The notes under the pieces are model-generated. The model saw only the letters and a list, made by a program, of their open reading frames with translations. It made no database searches and was not told where the DNA came from. Source: Kaistia adipata DSM 17808 (lineage in GTDB: Bacteria; Pseudomonadota; Alphaproteobacteria; Rhizobiales; Kaistiaceae). From it: a stretch of DNA of 64,000 bases. This document shows, in pieces, positions 46,200 through 53,841 of the stretch (positions within the stretch are counted from its first letter, which is position 1; every line of letters begins with the position of its first letter). The position numbers and the translations under genes are program-made. Location of the stretch: NCBI RefSeq assembly GCF_000423225.1, contig NZ_AUHO01000007.1, positions 186,001 to 250,000 on the forward strand, read 5' to 3'.

Positions 46200-46700
46200 A
46201 TGGGATGCTTTTTCGTGGACGCTATCGCTTTGCCTGTTGGCCTGACTTCCCTGATGAAAGAGGCGACGCGCCAGCTGGTGCTCGCCGCCGGCGGCCCCGC
46301 GAAGGTCAAGATTCTGACCGGCGTTTCGGACGGCCAGATCTCGCGCTGGCAGGGCGGCGCCTATCCCGATCTGATCCCGAGCTGGGCCGTCACGCTGATC
46401 GAATTCCATACGCAGGAACCGATCTGGGCGACCATGCTGGCGTCGCTCACCTCGCATCGCCTCGTCGCCGTCGCCGATTGCGCCGATGGCGGCGACGATC
46501 TCAATGGCGACCTCGTCGGCGACCTGGTCGGCGTCGCGCAATCAAGCGCCGAGGTGACGTCGTCGCTCGGCAGCGCGCTCGCCGATCGCGACGTGACGCC
46601 GGGCGAGGCCAAGGCCGCGCTGGCGACGATCGGCCGGCACGAGCACCGGTTGACGGCCACCAAGCGCCGCCTCTCCGTCGTCGCCGCGCGGGGCGCCTGA
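46200..46700 (+). CDS. Early phage regulator, CII-like
   Basis: 166 residues. The segment MKEATRQLVLAAGGPAKVKI, SDGQISRWQGG and DLIPSWAVTLIE resembles a phage helix-turn-helix protein of the CII/regulatory group. The C-terminal half is helical (AKAALATIGRHEHRLTATKRRLS). The start is uncertain: ATG 46200 has no clear ribosome site and ATG 46254 would begin at the homologous part. Confidence 0.55.
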   Translation: MGCFFVDAIALPVGLTSLMKEATRQLVLAAGGPAKVKILTGVSDGQISRWQGGAYPDLIPSWAVTLIEFHTQEPIWATMLASLTSHRLVAVADCADGGDDLNGDLVGDLVGVAQSSAEVTSSLGSALADRDVTPGEAKAALATIGRHEHRLTATKRRLSVVAARGA

Positions 46701-46701
46701 C

Positions 46702-46851
46702 ATGCGGCGCAGCCTCTCCGTCCCGCGCGTGCCGCGCGACACGCTCTGGCGCGCCATCGGCATCGCCATGCTCTGGCTCTCCTTCGCCAGCGTGCTGCTC
46801 CTCTCCGGGGCCAAGATCCTCTCCATCGCCATCGAATGGGTGAAGTCATGA
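46702..46851 (+). CDS. 49-residue single-span membrane peptide
   Basis: Starts one base after the previous stop. Basic N-terminus (RRSLSVPRVPRDTLWR) then one hydrophobic helix (AIGIAMLWLSFASVLLLSG). The stop overlaps the next start as ATGA. The coupling on both sides argues that it is translated. Confidence 0.5.
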   Translation: MRRSLSVPRVPRDTLWRAIGIAMLWLSFASVLLLSGAKILSIAIEWVKS

Positions 46852-46994
46852 TCCTGACATGCCACGCATGCCCGCGGCAGTTCTGCGCGCGGGGGAAGCT
46901 TTCGACGGTCGCCGAGCTGGCGCGGCTCTTCGGTTGGACCCGGCGCGCCGGCGGCGACGGCTTCCTCTGCCTCGCTCATGGAGGCGCGGCATGA
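46848..46994 (+). CDS. 48-residue cysteine-rich peptide
   Basis: MILTCHACPRQFCARGKLST with a later Cys-Leu-Ala-His near the C-terminus; the C-x2-C...C...C-x2-H spacing could bind zinc. Overlaps its neighbours by four bases on each side. Function unknown. Confidence 0.5.
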   Translation: MILTCHACPRQFCARGKLSTVAELARLFGWTRRAGGDGFLCLAHGGAA

Positions 46995-47689
46995 CCTGGA
47001 AGCAAAGCCGCTCCGGCCTCGCGATCGACCTGGTGTGGCCGGATCTCTCGGCAATCGATGTTCGCGTTGATGTCGCCGTGCCGCTATCGCTGATCAACCG
47101 CTTCGACGGCCACGCCAGCTTTTCGGAATGGCACGGCTATTCCGTCGCCCAGCATTGCTGTCTGGGTGCCGACGCCATCCTGCATGAGACGGGCGGCGAC
47201 ACCAACGCGGCGCTCGCCTTCCTCCTGCACGACGCGCATGAGGTTTTCTCCGGCGACATCACCACGCCCGTCGCCGAGGCGCTGGACAGGATCGCCGACG
47301 ACAGGAGCGTCGGCGGCATGCCTGGCCTGGTGCGTGCGGCCATCAAGGGCATGAGGCAACGGCTCGACGCCGCGCTCTACGCCCGTCTCGGGCTCGACTG
47401 GCCGCTTCCGCCGCGCATCGCTGAGATCGTCGCCGAGATGGACATCCGCATGCTCAAGGCCGAGCGCGACCAGTTCATGGCGAAGCCGCCCGCGCCCTGG
47501 CATGCCGCGGTCGAGGCGGCCGCGCCGATCCCCTCGCTGAGCTGGCTCAGCTTCGAGCCGAAGCGGCCGGGCTTCTGGGCCGACGAATGGATGGTGCGGG
47601 TCTTTGCGTGGCATCCGTCGCAGGCAATCGACGTGTTCGGCGACGTCATCACAATGGGCGTCGATGTGGTCGCGGAGGGCGCGCCATGA
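46991..47689 (+). CDS. YfbR-like HD domain phosphohydrolase
   Basis: 232 residues. The HD metal site reads His in [13 protein letters not shown], then [12 protein letters not shown] and a later EMDIRML, as in YfbR 5'-deoxynucleotidases. An enzyme of this kind could trim host dNMPs or alter nucleotide pools during phage growth (inference). The ATG at 46991 overlaps the previous gene. Confidence 0.8.
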   Translation: MTWKQSRSGLAIDLVWPDLSAIDVRVDVAVPLSLINRFDGHASFSEWHGYSVAQHCCLGADAILHETGGDTNAALAFLLHDAHEVFSGDITTPVAEALDRIADDRSVGGMPGLVRAAIKGMRQRLDAALYARLGLDWPLPPRIAEIVAEMDIRMLKAERDQFMAKPPAPWHAAVEAAAPIPSLSWLSFEPKRPGFWADEWMVRVFAWHPSQAIDVFGDVITMGVDVVAEGAP

Positions 47690-48015
47690 GCGAGGACGTC
47701 TATGACCCCTATGCCGCCGGCCGCATCCGCGCCGGCAAGACGCTGAAGCCCGACGCGCCGCCGGCCGATGACGGCGCGGTGGAGCGGATCGCCTCGCAGC
47801 AGCTTCGCTCGATCGTCGAGCGGATCGAGCGGCTGGAAGAGGAGAAGAAGGGCATCGCCGACGACATCAAGGGCGTCTACGGCGAGGCCAAAGCGAATGG
47901 CTACGACACCAAGGCGCTGCGCAAGATCGTGGCGCTCCGGAAGAAGGACGCCGGCGAGCGCGAGGAAGAGGAATCGATCCTCGAACTCTACAAGAACGCG
48001 CTGGGGATGGTGTGA
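47686..48015 (+). CDS. Phage GapR (DUF2312) homologue
   Basis: 109 residues. The GapR core [40 protein letters not shown] and [14 protein letters not shown] is nearly complete. GapR clamps overtwisted DNA ahead of forks in Caulobacter and helps topoisomerases. Here about 35 extra N-terminal residues precede the core. A phage copy may bind replicating phage DNA or interfere with host GapR. It overlaps both neighbours by one or more bases. Confidence 0.88.
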   Translation: MSEDVYDPYAAGRIRAGKTLKPDAPPADDGAVERIASQQLRSIVERIERLEEEKKGIADDIKGVYGEAKANGYDTKALRKIVALRKKDAGEREEEESILELYKNALGMV

Positions 48016-48869
48016 TGGAACAGTCAAGCGCTCCCCTCCGCATCATCGACAGGCCGCCGGCCGGAACGCCGCAGCATCCGGCCCGGCTTGCCACCGGCGC
48101 CGCACCGCAGCTGTCGTGGCTGTCGATCGATCTTCTTGTCGTCGACCCCGCCTATCAGCGCGAGATCTCGAGCAGCGGGAGAAAGAACATCCGCCGGATA
48201 GCGGATGGCTTCCGCTGGACGCGCTTCTCGCCGGTGATCGTCGCGCCCGTCGAGGGCGGCCGCTTCGCCATTCTCGATGGCCAGCACCGCACGACGGCAG
48301 CGGCGATGATCGGTATCGACAGCGTGCCCTGCCAGATTGTCTTCGCGACGCCCGGCGAGCAGGCCGAAGCCTTCACGGCGATCAACGGCGCGACGACGCG
48401 CGTGCACAATCTCGCCCTCTACAAGGCAGCGCTCGCCGCCGGCGATGCCGAAGCGGCGCGGATCGCCGAGGTTGCCGCTCGGGCCACGGTGAAGATCCTG
48501 TCGTCACCGACAACCGAGCTCAAGCAGAAGCCCGGCGAGACCATGGCGATCGGCGCGCTGAAGGAAGCCATTCGCGCCTATGGCGATGAGGCCACGATCC
48601 TGGCGCTCCGTTGCGTCCGCGAGACCCACAACAATGTGCAGGGCGGGCTGCCTGCCGCCATCATCACGGCGATGTCGCATTTCGTGGCGCGGGCGCTCTC
48701 TTTCGACCACCAGCCGACGGACATCCTCGCCTTCTTCGAGAGCGTCCTACTGATCCGCGAGCTCGACAAGGCCAAGATGACCGAACGTCCCAAGGGTACG
48801 GCGGTCTGGACTGTGCTCGTCGCCCGTCTCGACGCTGCCTGGACGAAGCACCTGGGAAGGGCTGCCTGA
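48015..48869 (+). CDS. ParB-like nuclease domain protein (DGQHR type)
   Basis: 284 residues. The N-terminal ParB/sulfiredoxin-like fold has LLVVDPAYQREIS, GFRWTRFSPVIVAPVEGGR and the LDGQHRTTAAAMIG motif. The C-terminal two thirds are helical and unassigned. Such proteins occur in phage early operons, perhaps as DNA-binding or nuclease factors. The ATG at 48015 shares a base with the GapR stop. Confidence 0.75.
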   Translation: MEQSSAPLRIIDRPPAGTPQHPARLATGAAPQLSWLSIDLLVVDPAYQREISSSGRKNIRRIADGFRWTRFSPVIVAPVEGGRFAILDGQHRTTAAAMIGIDSVPCQIVFATPGEQAEAFTAINGATTRVHNLALYKAALAAGDAEAARIAEVAARATVKILSSPTTELKQKPGETMAIGALKEAIRAYGDEATILALRCVRETHNNVQGGLPAAIITAMSHFVARALSFDHQPTDILAFFESVLLIRELDKAKMTERPKGTAVWTVLVARLDAAWTKHLGRAA

Positions 48870-48870
48870 C

Positions 48871-50091
48871 ATGCTGCCGTTTCATCCCTATGCCGATCTC
48901 TTCCCGCTGATCGAGGGCGTCGCCTTTGACGAGCTGGTCGCGGACGTCGCAGCACGCGGCCTGCGCGAGCCGGTGGTGCTGCTCGACGGACGGATTCTCG
49001 ATGGGCGCAACCGCTATCGCGCCTCGCGCGCCGCCGGCGTCATCAACAGCGAGGGCGCCGTCGATCCGGCCGACGCGCGGCACTTCGTGCGGTTCATCCC
49101 CGCCGTCGACGGCGATCCGCTCGCCTATGTGATCTCGAAGAACATGCACCGGCGGCAATTGACCGACGATCAGCGCCGCATGATCGCCGCGCGCCTCGTC
49201 ACGATGTCCAAAGGCCGGCCCGATCTAAATACCGCCAATGGCGGTATTTCCCGACAGCAGGCGGCTGACCATCTTTCCGCCGACGAGGCGGGCGTCGAGC
49301 GAGCGCGGACAGTGATCAACCGCGCGGTGCCGGAAATCGTCGCCGCGGTCGACGACCGGAAGTTGAGTGTGCGGGCGGCGGCCGAGATCGCCACCTTGCC
49401 CGTTCCAGAACAGAAGGCTGTGCTTGCGCGGATTGCCGCGCAGGGGGAGACGGCGCGGGCGTTTCGCGCGGTCATCAAAGACCTGCGCGACGAGAAGACG
49501 GCCGAGAAGAAGGCGCGGCGTGCGGGGCGCGAGGCCGATCTCGCGGTGAAGCAGCGGGCGCTGCCCGACAAGCGCTATGGCGTGATCTATTCCGATTGCG
49601 AATGGCGCTTCGAGCCCTACAGCCGCGACAGCGGCATGGATCGGGCGGCCGACAATCACTATCCCACGACCTCGACCAACGACCTCGTCCTGCGCGATGT
49701 CGGCAGGATCGCGGCGAGGGACTGTGTGCTCTTCCACTGGGCGACGGCGGCGATGCTCAAGGCTGCCATCCGCGTCATGGAGGGCTGGGGCTTCGAGTAC
49801 AAGTCGCATTTCATCTGGCTCAAGGACCGGACCGGCACCGGCTACTGGAACCGCAACAAGCACGAGCTGCTGCTCGTCGGCACGCGCGGCGGCATCCCGG
49901 CGCCGGCGCCGGGCGAGCAGTGGCCCTCGGTGATAGAGGCGCCCGTCGGCGCGCATTCGGCGAAGCCGGAGATCTTCGCCGAGCTGATCGAGGCCTATTT
50001 CCCGAACCTGCCCAAGATCGAGCTCAACGCCCGCCGCGCGCGGCCTGGCTGGGACGTCTGGGGGCTGGAAGCGCCGGAGGTGGCGGCATGA
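48871..50091 (+). CDS. ParB N-terminal domain fused to MT-A70 methyltransferase-like domain
   Basis: 406 residues. The ParB-like N-terminal part (1-110) has REPVVLLDGRILDGRNRYRA and YVISKNMHRRQLTDDQR. A linker with a helix-turn-helix-like stretch follows. The C-terminal MT-A70 domain (about 230-400) resembles m6A methyltransferases, but the DPPW catalytic motif reads DCEW (VIYSDCEWRFEPYSR), with the second Pro replaced by Glu. It may be a variant enzyme or a non-catalytic DNA binder. GTGYWNRNKHELLLVGTRG is well kept. Confidence 0.85.
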   Translation: MLPFHPYADLFPLIEGVAFDELVADVAARGLREPVVLLDGRILDGRNRYRASRAAGVINSEGAVDPADARHFVRFIPAVDGDPLAYVISKNMHRRQLTDDQRRMIAARLVTMSKGRPDLNTANGGISRQQAADHLSADEAGVERARTVINRAVPEIVAAVDDRKLSVRAAAEIATLPVPEQKAVLARIAAQGETARAFRAVIKDLRDEKTAEKKARRAGREADLAVKQRALPDKRYGVIYSDCEWRFEPYSRDSGMDRAADNHYPTTSTNDLVLRDVGRIAARDCVLFHWATAAMLKAAIRVMEGWGFEYKSHFIWLKDRTGTGYWNRNKHELLLVGTRGGIPAPAPGEQWPSVIEAPVGAHSAKPEIFAELIEAYFPNLPKIELNARRARPGWDVWGLEAPEVAA

Positions 50092-50612
50092 GTGCGCACG
50101 CCACTCCCGAAGATCTCGCGATGTCGCGCGAACAGCGCGTCGTGGCATGCCGCCGCGCGCTGGCGTTGCTCTTGATCCATCATGGCGCGAAGCCGCCGGA
50201 CCGTCATGCGCGGGACGCCGTGAGACGGCTGCGCCACCAGATCGGCGGTTCGTGCCGGCTGAACGGGCCCAAGCTCTCCAAGGCGGCGCGTGCGACGGCG
50301 GCGCGGAAGGCGCGCCACAGCGCGACAGTCGACGACCTGGCGCATATGCGCGAGATATCCGCGGCCGTGATGGCCTTCTACGGTCTCACCGAAAACGAGC
50401 TGTTCTCGCATCGCCGTCATGGCGCGCTCGCCCGCGCGCGGCAGGAGATCATGTATCGCGCCGCCAAGGAAACGCGGCTCTCCCTGCCGCAGATCGGCCA
50501 GTTTCTCGACCGCGATCACACCACCGTCCTGCACGGCATCGCGCGGCATGCGGAGCGCCTCGGCCTCGCGCCGGCGCGCGGTCCGCTCGACCAGAGGAAG
50601 TCATCGGCATGA
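50088..50612 (+). CDS. DnaA domain IV-like phage protein
   Basis: 174 residues. The C-terminal part, VMAFYGLTENELFSHRRHGA, QEIMYRAAKETRLSLPQIG and DRDHTTVLHGIARH, is the DnaA origin-binding helix-turn-helix, with the DHTTVLH signature intact. No AAA+ ATPase part is present. It may mark the phage origin or compete for DnaA boxes. It is coupled to its neighbours by ATGA overlaps. Confidence 0.85.
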   Translation: MSAHATPEDLAMSREQRVVACRRALALLLIHHGAKPPDRHARDAVRRLRHQIGGSCRLNGPKLSKAARATAARKARHSATVDDLAHMREISAAVMAFYGLTENELFSHRRHGALARARQEIMYRAAKETRLSLPQIGQFLDRDHTTVLHGIARHAERLGLAPARGPLDQRKSSA

Positions 50613-51727
50613 CCGGGCCGCGTCTCTCCATCACGCTGGCGACTGCCTTCACGGACCCGCGCCTGAAGGGCAAGGCATTGAACGTGCTTGGCATTCTCGG
50701 CAGCCATACAGACCGGCATGGCTGGTGCACGCGCAGCCAGGTCAAGATGGCCAAGCAGCTCGGCTGTGTGCCTTCGACGATCAATGCCGCCGTGAAGCTT
50801 CTTGTCGAGCTCGGCTACATCGAGCAACGCCGTCTCGTTCGCGAGGACAATGGCGATCGCGCCAGTGAATATCGCGTGCTGCTCGATGATGTTCGTCCGG
50901 CCGAATTCATCACGGATGATGATGAATTGGAGGAGGAAGAAGATGGCGTCGACCCCCCCCCTGTCGATATACCGACACCCCCCTATCGGCTCCACCGACA
51001 CCCCCGTATCGGCTCTGGGTCGATACCCATAAGAACGATCCCTTTATCTAACGATGAAGAGAGAGAGGCGCGCGGGGCGCGGGTTGGTGTGGCCGTGAAG
51101 GAGACGGCCGGCGAGAAGGCTGCACGCATTGCCAATGAAGCATGGGCCGATACGCGGTTCATCACGTCGGCGTGGCAGGTGTGGCCTGACACTGCCGCGG
51201 AGGTCATCACCCGCACCTACCCGGCCTGGCAGGCGCTCACGTCGGAGGAACAGGAAGCTGCGCTTGCGGCCATGCCAGCCGCGATTGCCTCGATGCGGGC
51301 CGGACGCAGGAAGGGCGGCAGGCGGCTGTTCAACTATCTCGAAGAGCGGGCATGGAAGAACTTCCATCTGGTCGCAGGCGGCGGAGCGGCGCTGTCGTCC
51401 GTCACGCTCGCTGCCCGCACGCTGCCATGGTTCGCGATGTTCTGGCGGCTCGTCGCGGCGGGCAGGCCGGTCAAGGTCATGTTTGAAAATATGCAGCGCG
51501 GAACCGGCTATGCCGTGCGTGTCGCCGACGTTCCGAGCGACGCCGAGACGGGCGCGCTCGTCAAGATCGGGGTGGCCGTCGATGGGCGCCCCACGGCGGA
51601 AATGGCGGCCTGGACGGCGGCGATGGCGCGGCACGGCATCAGCTTCACGCCGCTCTCGATCGGCATGCCCTTCGTCTGGGTTCCGAGCCGATGGCCTCCT
51701 GGCCACGAGCAGGCGAGGGCGGGCTGA
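50609..51727 (+). CDS. Phage replication protein with helix-turn-helix
   Basis: 372 residues. The N-terminus has a winged helix like phage replication initiators: LKGKALNVLGILGSHTDRHG, then TRSQVKMAKQLGCVPSTINAAVKLLVELGYIEQRR. An acidic and Pro-rich linker follows. The C-terminal half has no clear domain but includes EEQEAALAAMPAAIASMRAGRRKGGRRLFNYLEERAW in the pattern of replisome-loading proteins. It probably starts phage replication together with the DnaA-IV protein. Confidence 0.7.
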   Translation: MTGPRLSITLATAFTDPRLKGKALNVLGILGSHTDRHGWCTRSQVKMAKQLGCVPSTINAAVKLLVELGYIEQRRLVREDNGDRASEYRVLLDDVRPAEFITDDDELEEEEDGVDPPPVDIPTPPYRLHRHPRIGSGSIPIRTIPLSNDEEREARGARVGVAVKETAGEKAARIANEAWADTRFITSAWQVWPDTAAEVITRTYPAWQALTSEEQEAALAAMPAAIASMRAGRRKGGRRLFNYLEERAWKNFHLVAGGGAALSSVTLAARTLPWFAMFWRLVAAGRPVKVMFENMQRGTGYAVRVADVPSDAETGALVKIGVAVDGRPTAEMAAWTAAMARHGISFTPLSIGMPFVWVPSRWPPGHEQARAG

Positions 51728-52419
51728 TGACGATGATCTTGGGAATGGAAATGGCGGCGGGTCTCATGAGCGAACAGGGCAAGGTCTGGCGGATCGGGGA
51801 TATCGTCGAGGCGGGCCGCGCCGGGCGGTCTGCGGCAGCCGTTCGCGCGCCGGGGCGTGAAGGCTGGTACATCGTCTATGTGGCGGGCGGCGACGGGCGC
51901 GCCGTGCATGCGCTGGAGCGGCGCGGCTGGACCGTTTATCGGCCGATGACGACGCGCTATGCGATCGTGAAGAAGCGCGGTGGGCTTCGGGCCGACCGCA
52001 CGCAATCGCGTAAGAAGCGTCGCGAGAAACCGACAATGCAGAGAATCACCGTGCCGCTCTATCCGCGATACCTGTTCGTCGCGGCCGATTCGCGCCTTGG
52101 CGCCTGGTGGGTGCTGCTCGATATCCCCGGCGTGGCGGCCGTCATCCGGCATGGGTCGAGCGAGGTCGTGCGCCTGGATGATGCCGTCGTTGATGGCATT
52201 CGGAACGTCGAGGCGAGCGGAGAGTACGACGAGCGCGAGCCCGTTAACATTTTGAAGCCATTGCCGAATATGCCCGTCCTCATCGTCAAAGGCCCGTTCC
52301 AGGGGTTCCCTGCCACGGTGGTTGAGGGCGGCGATCCGGACACCGTCAAGTGCGACGTCGGCGTGTTCGGTGGAACGGTGCCCGTCTTCATGCCGCTTGA
52401 CCATGTTGAGGTCACCTGA
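51727..52419 (+). CDS. NusG/RfaH-like phage transcription antiterminator
   Basis: 230 residues. After about 45 residues comes the NGN domain (GWYIVYVAGGDGRAVHALERR, TVYRP, VPLYPRYLFVA, VLLDIPGVAAVIR), then a KOW-like C-terminus (MPVLIVKGPFQGFPATVVEGG). The order and the PLYPRYLF motif are those of NusG paralogues. It is the last gene before a structured RNA and terminator leading to the virion genes, which suggests it drives late transcription as phage Q or N proteins do. An alternative start is ATG 51766. Confidence 0.82.
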   Translation: MTMILGMEMAAGLMSEQGKVWRIGDIVEAGRAGRSAAAVRAPGREGWYIVYVAGGDGRAVHALERRGWTVYRPMTTRYAIVKKRGGLRADRTQSRKKRREKPTMQRITVPLYPRYLFVAADSRLGAWWVLLDIPGVAAVIRHGSSEVVRLDDAVVDGIRNVEASGEYDEREPVNILKPLPNMPVLIVKGPFQGFPATVVEGGDPDTVKCDVGVFGGTVPVFMPLDHVEVT

Positions 52420-52480
52420 TAGCGAATCCGACAGGACGAGCGGACTGGAACACCATCGCACCCAGCAGGGTCATGAGCGA

Positions 52481-52570
52481 GGTCGGTCCCCCCGGAAGGC
52501 GGTAGCAACCGACCTTCGCCGGGGACGAAGTATGGCCCGGACGCGGACAGCGTGCCGGGCTTTCGTTTGT
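52481..52570 (+). promoter_or_regulatory. Structured leader with intrinsic terminator before the virion operon
   Basis: An imperfect hairpin spans 52486-52526: GTCCCC with GGGGAC outside, GAAGG with CCTTC and GGT-agca-ACC inside. A competing stem pairs GGTCGGT (52481-52487) with ACCGACC (52508-52514), so only one can form. A terminator follows: GCCCGGACGC-ggaca-GCGTGCCGGGC then TTTCGTTT (52535-52568). The first virion gene starts ten bases later. It is the likely target of the NusG-like protein. Confidence 0.65.
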
Positions 52571-52577
52571 CTGGGGT

Positions 52578-53144
52578 ATGTCGACCATCACCGTCAAATG
52601 GGCCGATGCTCATCTGGAACAGTTTCGTGAGCGGATAGTCGCGCTCAACACCAAGTTCCCGAAGGTGATGCCCCGCATCATCAACCAGGTCGGCAATCGC
52701 GCCAAGACGCAGGTGATCCGCAACCTGACCAAGCAAACCGGGCTGCAGCGGCGTGTGATCGTTGCGGCGGTGGAGGTGGCGAAGGCGGGGGGCAAGCGCC
52801 TTTCCTACGACATGGTAACGCGAGGCGGGAACATCCGGCTCAAATATCTCGATCCGAAGGAGACAGCGCCCGGCGTCGTCGCCAAGCCCTTCGGTAAGCG
52901 CACGCTTTATCCGCGGTCCTTCATGATGGGCGGAGCATTCCCGAGCCGCACGCCGGTCCCGCAGTGGAACGGCCACGTGTTCTTCCGCAACCGGTCGAAG
53001 GGGCGGCAATACAGCTACGCGCGGTCGGGTGTGTTCATCCCGAAGGAGATGTTGACGGGCGCGACAGCCGCCGCGTTCAAGGACGTGGCCGGCCAAGTGC
53101 TGAAGGACCGTGTCGAAAAGGCGTTGGCGAAGCTGATGCCCTAG
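52578..53144 (+). CDS. Minor tail protein Z-like
   Basis: 188 residues, basic, with FPKVMPRIINQVGNRAKTQVIRNLTKQTGLQ near the N-terminus, resembling phage minor tail protein Z (192 residues in lambda). Its place before terminase is unusual for a tail gene. The assignment rests on sequence pattern and size, and other roles in virion assembly are possible. Confidence 0.5.
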   Translation: MSTITVKWADAHLEQFRERIVALNTKFPKVMPRIINQVGNRAKTQVIRNLTKQTGLQRRVIVAAVEVAKAGGKRLSYDMVTRGGNIRLKYLDPKETAPGVVAKPFGKRTLYPRSFMMGGAFPSRTPVPQWNGHVFFRNRSKGRQYSYARSGVFIPKEMLTGATAAAFKDVAGQVLKDRVEKALAKLMP

Positions 53145-53157
53145 TCAAGGAGTGAGC

Positions 53158-53577
53158 TTAGCGTGTCCTGTAGGCGACAATGTCCTTGATCTGTCTTCCC
53201 GTCTGGACATTGACGATCTCAAGGATCCGATCCGAACGGAACGTACGGCGATCATCTCTCTCGAAGCACCAGCAGAAATAGTACGTCACGGCTCCGCGCT
53301 TTCGCCAGCCGTCGACGTAGATCTCGCGCTCCGTCACGACCCCATCTTCATCCGCATAGGTGATGCGGAACTCCGGGTACGCCAAGCCATCAAACCGGTA
53401 GGCGTGAGGGTTGTACTCTCGCATCGAGGCTTCGGTCACAATGCGGAGATCGCCATGATCGGTGATCGTCTTGTGACTGAACTGAGTGTCCGTCGTCGGC
53501 GGCGTCGAGCATTTACTCCGCCCAAGCATGGCCAGAACGAGCAACACCACCACAAATCCAATGATCCACGCCATCAT
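53158..53577 (-). CDS. Membrane-anchored protein with WYL-like domain, probable moron
   Basis: 139 residues. One N-terminal TM helix (MMAWIIGFVVVLLVLAMLG) is followed by a soluble domain with REIYVDGWRKRGAVTYYFCW, RDDRRTFRSDRILEIVNVQTG, a small beta-barrel layout seen in WYL-type ligand domains. It is the only minus-strand gene in the late region. Start at ATG 53577 with GGAGGG upstream. A lysogenic conversion gene is likely; the ligand is unknown. Confidence 0.6.
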   Translation of the reverse strand: MMAWIIGFVVVLLVLAMLGRSKCSTPPTTDTQFSHKTITDHGDLRIVTEASMREYNPHAYRFDGLAYPEFRITYADEDGVVTEREIYVDGWRKRGAVTYYFCWCFERDDRRTFRSDRILEIVNVQTGRQIKDIVAYRTR

Positions 53578-53841
53578 TCGAGTGCCCTCCCCAGCATCAC
53601 TGTTGCCGAGCGAGGCAGGTACGGCAAGGCACCTCGATGGACGTCGATGACCAGGGCGAGGGGGTGACGCTTCTCGCAGGTGCGAGGGGCGACGGGTGGC
53701 CTTCGCAGGCGCGGCATGCCCCCCTCGGTCGGGTCCTCCCCCCGGCCTCGGCACCGAGCGGGTGAGCGCGACTGCCGGATATCGGCCTATGCAGAGTTTC
53801 GTAAGGGGATTCCCCCGCCCTTTGATCGGAATCGGAATCAC
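53578..53841. other. Gap before the terminase, candidate cos region
   Basis: These 264 bases contain no supported gene. They hold the divergent start of the membrane protein and GC-rich inverted repeats around 53727-53760 (CTCGGT with ACCGAG, enclosing C- and G-rich runs). In lambda-like phages the cohesive end lies just before nu1, so this is a candidate packaging site. Confidence 0.35.

Noticed and set aside
53680-53841. Longer N-terminus for the small terminase
   Set aside because: The added residues are Arg/Pro-rich and overlap the probable cos region; GTG 53842 begins the helix-turn-helix domain.
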